The notes beneath the pieces were generated by a model, which searched no databases, was not told the origin of the DNA, and saw only the letters and a program-made list of their open reading frames with translations. The position numbers and the translations under genes are program-made. From RPQJ01 sp963700045 (GTDB lineage Bacteria; Pseudomonadota; Gammaproteobacteria; Steroidobacterales; Steroidobacteraceae), in contig CAVOWK010000032.1 in the NCBI GenBank assembly GCA_963700045.1, positions 262,305 through 326,304 on the forward strand: a stretch of 64,000 nucleotides of DNA, written 5' to 3'. Below, in pieces: positions 62,817-64,000 of this stretch (position 1 is the stretch's first letter; every line of letters starts with the position of its first letter).

Positions 62817-63714
62817 ATGCAACGGAATACCATGGAGCGCAAGGGCATCATTCTCGCCGGTGGTTCGGGCACTCGGCTGCATCCGGCCACGCTGTCCGTC
62901 AGCAAGCAGTTGCTGCCGGTCTACGACAAGCCGATGGTCTACTACCCGCTCAGCACGCTGATGCTCGCGGGCATCCGCGACGTGCTCGTAATCAGCACGC
63001 CCCAGGACACGCCCCGTTTCGAAATGCTGCTCGGCGACGGCAGTCGCTGGGGCATGAACATCAGTTACTGCGTGCAGCCGAGCCCCGATGGCCTCGCCCA
63101 GGCTTTCATTCTCGGCCGGCGGTTCGTTGACAACCATCCCAGCGCGCTGGTGCTCGGCGACAACATATTCTACGGCCACGATTTCGCGGCGCTGCTCCGT
63201 CGGGCTAGCTCCAGGACGGCCGGGGCCACCGTATTCGCGTACCACGTAACTGACCCCGAACGGTACGGCGTGGTGGCGTTCGACGACCGGCAGCGTGCGA
63301 TCTCGATCGAGGAGAAGCCGAAGGCGCCGCGGAGCAACTACGCGGTGACGGGTCTCTATTTCTACGACGAGCATGTGTGCGACATCGCCGCGAGCATCAA
63401 GCCGAGCGCACGAGGCGAACTCGAAATCACTGAGGTCAATGCGCGGTACCTGGAACAGGGCAAACTGCGACGTGGAAATCATCGGTCGTGGTTATGCGTG
63501 GCTCGACACCGGCACGCACGACAGCCTGCTCGAAGCCAGCCAGTTCATCGCCACGCTTGAGAAGCGACAAGGACTGAAGGTGGCGTGCCCGGAAGAGATC
63601 GCGTTCCGGTCCGGATGGATCGATGCAGCGAAACTCGAGTCGCTCGCGGCCCCAATGAGCAAGAATGGCTATGGGCAGTACCTGATGTCGCTGCTGCGTG
63701 AGCGGGCGTTCTGA
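62817..63714 (+). pseudogene. rmlA: Glucose-1-phosphate thymidylyltransferase, single-base frameshift
   Basis: The first 217 codons read as a good RmlA (GIILAGGSGTRLHPAT, SKQLLPVYDKPMVYYPL, LGDNIFYGHDF, NARYLEQGKL). At about 63465-63469 the frame shifts by +1, and the remainder of the protein (EIIGRGYAWLDTGTHDSLLEASQ, read in pieces, to MSLLRERAF) continues in the other frame to 63714. One extra C explains it. Both halves are well preserved, so this is either a recent mutation or a sequence error. Start at 62817 has AGGGA 7 bp upstream. Confidence 0.88.
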
Positions 63715-64000
63715 TGAAGATTATTCCGACGAACTTGCCCGAAGTGCTGATTCTGGAGCCCACGGTATTCGGCGACGAGCGCGGCTTCTTCATGGAGAGC
63801 TACAACCGAAGGGCGTTCAACGAAGCCGTCGGGTACGAAGTCGAGTTCGTGCAGGACAACCATTCGCGATCAGCACGCGGCGTACTGCGCGGCCTGCACT
63901 ACCAACTGCCACCGCACGCGCAGGGCAAGCTCGTGCGCGTGACTTCCGGTCGTGTGTTCGACGTTGCCGTGGACATTCGTCGCAGCAGCCCGCGATTCGG
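63714..64000 (+). CDS. rmlC: dTDP-4-dehydrorhamnose 3,5-epimerase, N-terminal part
   Basis: 95 codons are visible before the window ends. The start ATG overlaps the last base of the rmlA stop (TGATG). Motifs VFGDERGFFMESYN, FVQDNHSRSARGVLRGLHYQ and GKLVRVTSGRVFDVAVDIR are typical RmlC, including the catalytic His in LRGLHYQ. It converts the RmlB product for RmlD. Confidence 0.95.
   Translation, partial: MKIIPTNLPEVLILEPTVFGDERGFFMESYNRRAFNEAVGYEVEFVQDNHSRSARGVLRGLHYQLPPHAQGKLVRVTSGRVFDVAVDIRRSSPRF

Overview
The window is 64 kb of GC-rich chromosome from a gram-negative proteobacterium, most likely a gammaproteobacterium near the Xanthomonadales/Nevskiales/Steroidobacterales. The evidence is outer-membrane lipoproteins and a porin, a glrK-qseG-glrR locus, tsaB next to a YoaA-type helicase, GTP-type PEP carboxykinase and rmlBDAC. 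The genus cannot be named from the sequence alone. Coding density is high and many gene pairs overlap by 4 bp (ATGA).

Region 1 (about 0.6-22.4 kb) is a phosphate-starvation supercluster. It holds a PAP2 phosphatase, a PlcP-type phospholipase C followed by a diacylglycerol-type glycosyltransferase (lipid remodelling), alkaline phosphatase with two trailing envelope genes, polyphosphate kinase, pstSCAB-phoU, a second phoU, a porin and phoBR. Five sites fit the PhoB box (two 7-mers with an 11-bp period), four of them convincingly. dapD and dapE lie on the opposite strand on either side of the pst operon. dsbB sits between two phosphate genes and beside a 465-bp block of cruciform repeats.

Region 2 (22.4-32.4 kb) is mostly housekeeping: tsaB and a YoaA/DinG helicase, a DUF11 protein, a phasin with a histone-like tail, pckG, an FHA-adenylate cyclase, and an overlapping operon of N-formylglutamate amidohydrolase, a YbdK-type ligase and dusA. 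Purine-rich AGGAAG repeats lie between pckG and the cyclase gene and also inside tsaB.

Region 3 (32.6-50.4 kb) is signalling and surface. It contains a large PAS/GAF/GGDEF/EAL protein, a 500-bp nest of interlocking inverted repeats, typA, two lipoproteins (one a metallopeptidase with a poly-glycine tract), galE, srkA, and glrK-qseG-glrR, in which GlrR has lost its sigma-54 loop and Walker B acids. Three related putative-Ig/fibronectin-like surface proteins follow, two of them behind cyclic-di-GMP-I (GEMM) riboswitches.

Region 4 (50.5-64 kb) has tRNA-Glu, tRNA-Ala, gltX and tRNA-Val. It continues with polysaccharide precursor genes: ugd-manC-manB on the minus strand, wecA, and rmlB-rmlD-rmlA-rmlC, where rmlA carries a single-base frameshift and rmlC is cut by the window end. 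An intact IS21-family element with a 6-bp target duplication separates ugd from wecA, next to a truncated antitoxin gene.

How the parts fit: low phosphate would activate PhoB through PhoR. Uptake (porin, PstSCAB), scavenging (PhoA, PAP2), polyphosphate turnover and lipid substitution would then respond together. The cyclic-di-GMP enzyme may feed the two riboswitches, but that link is inference.
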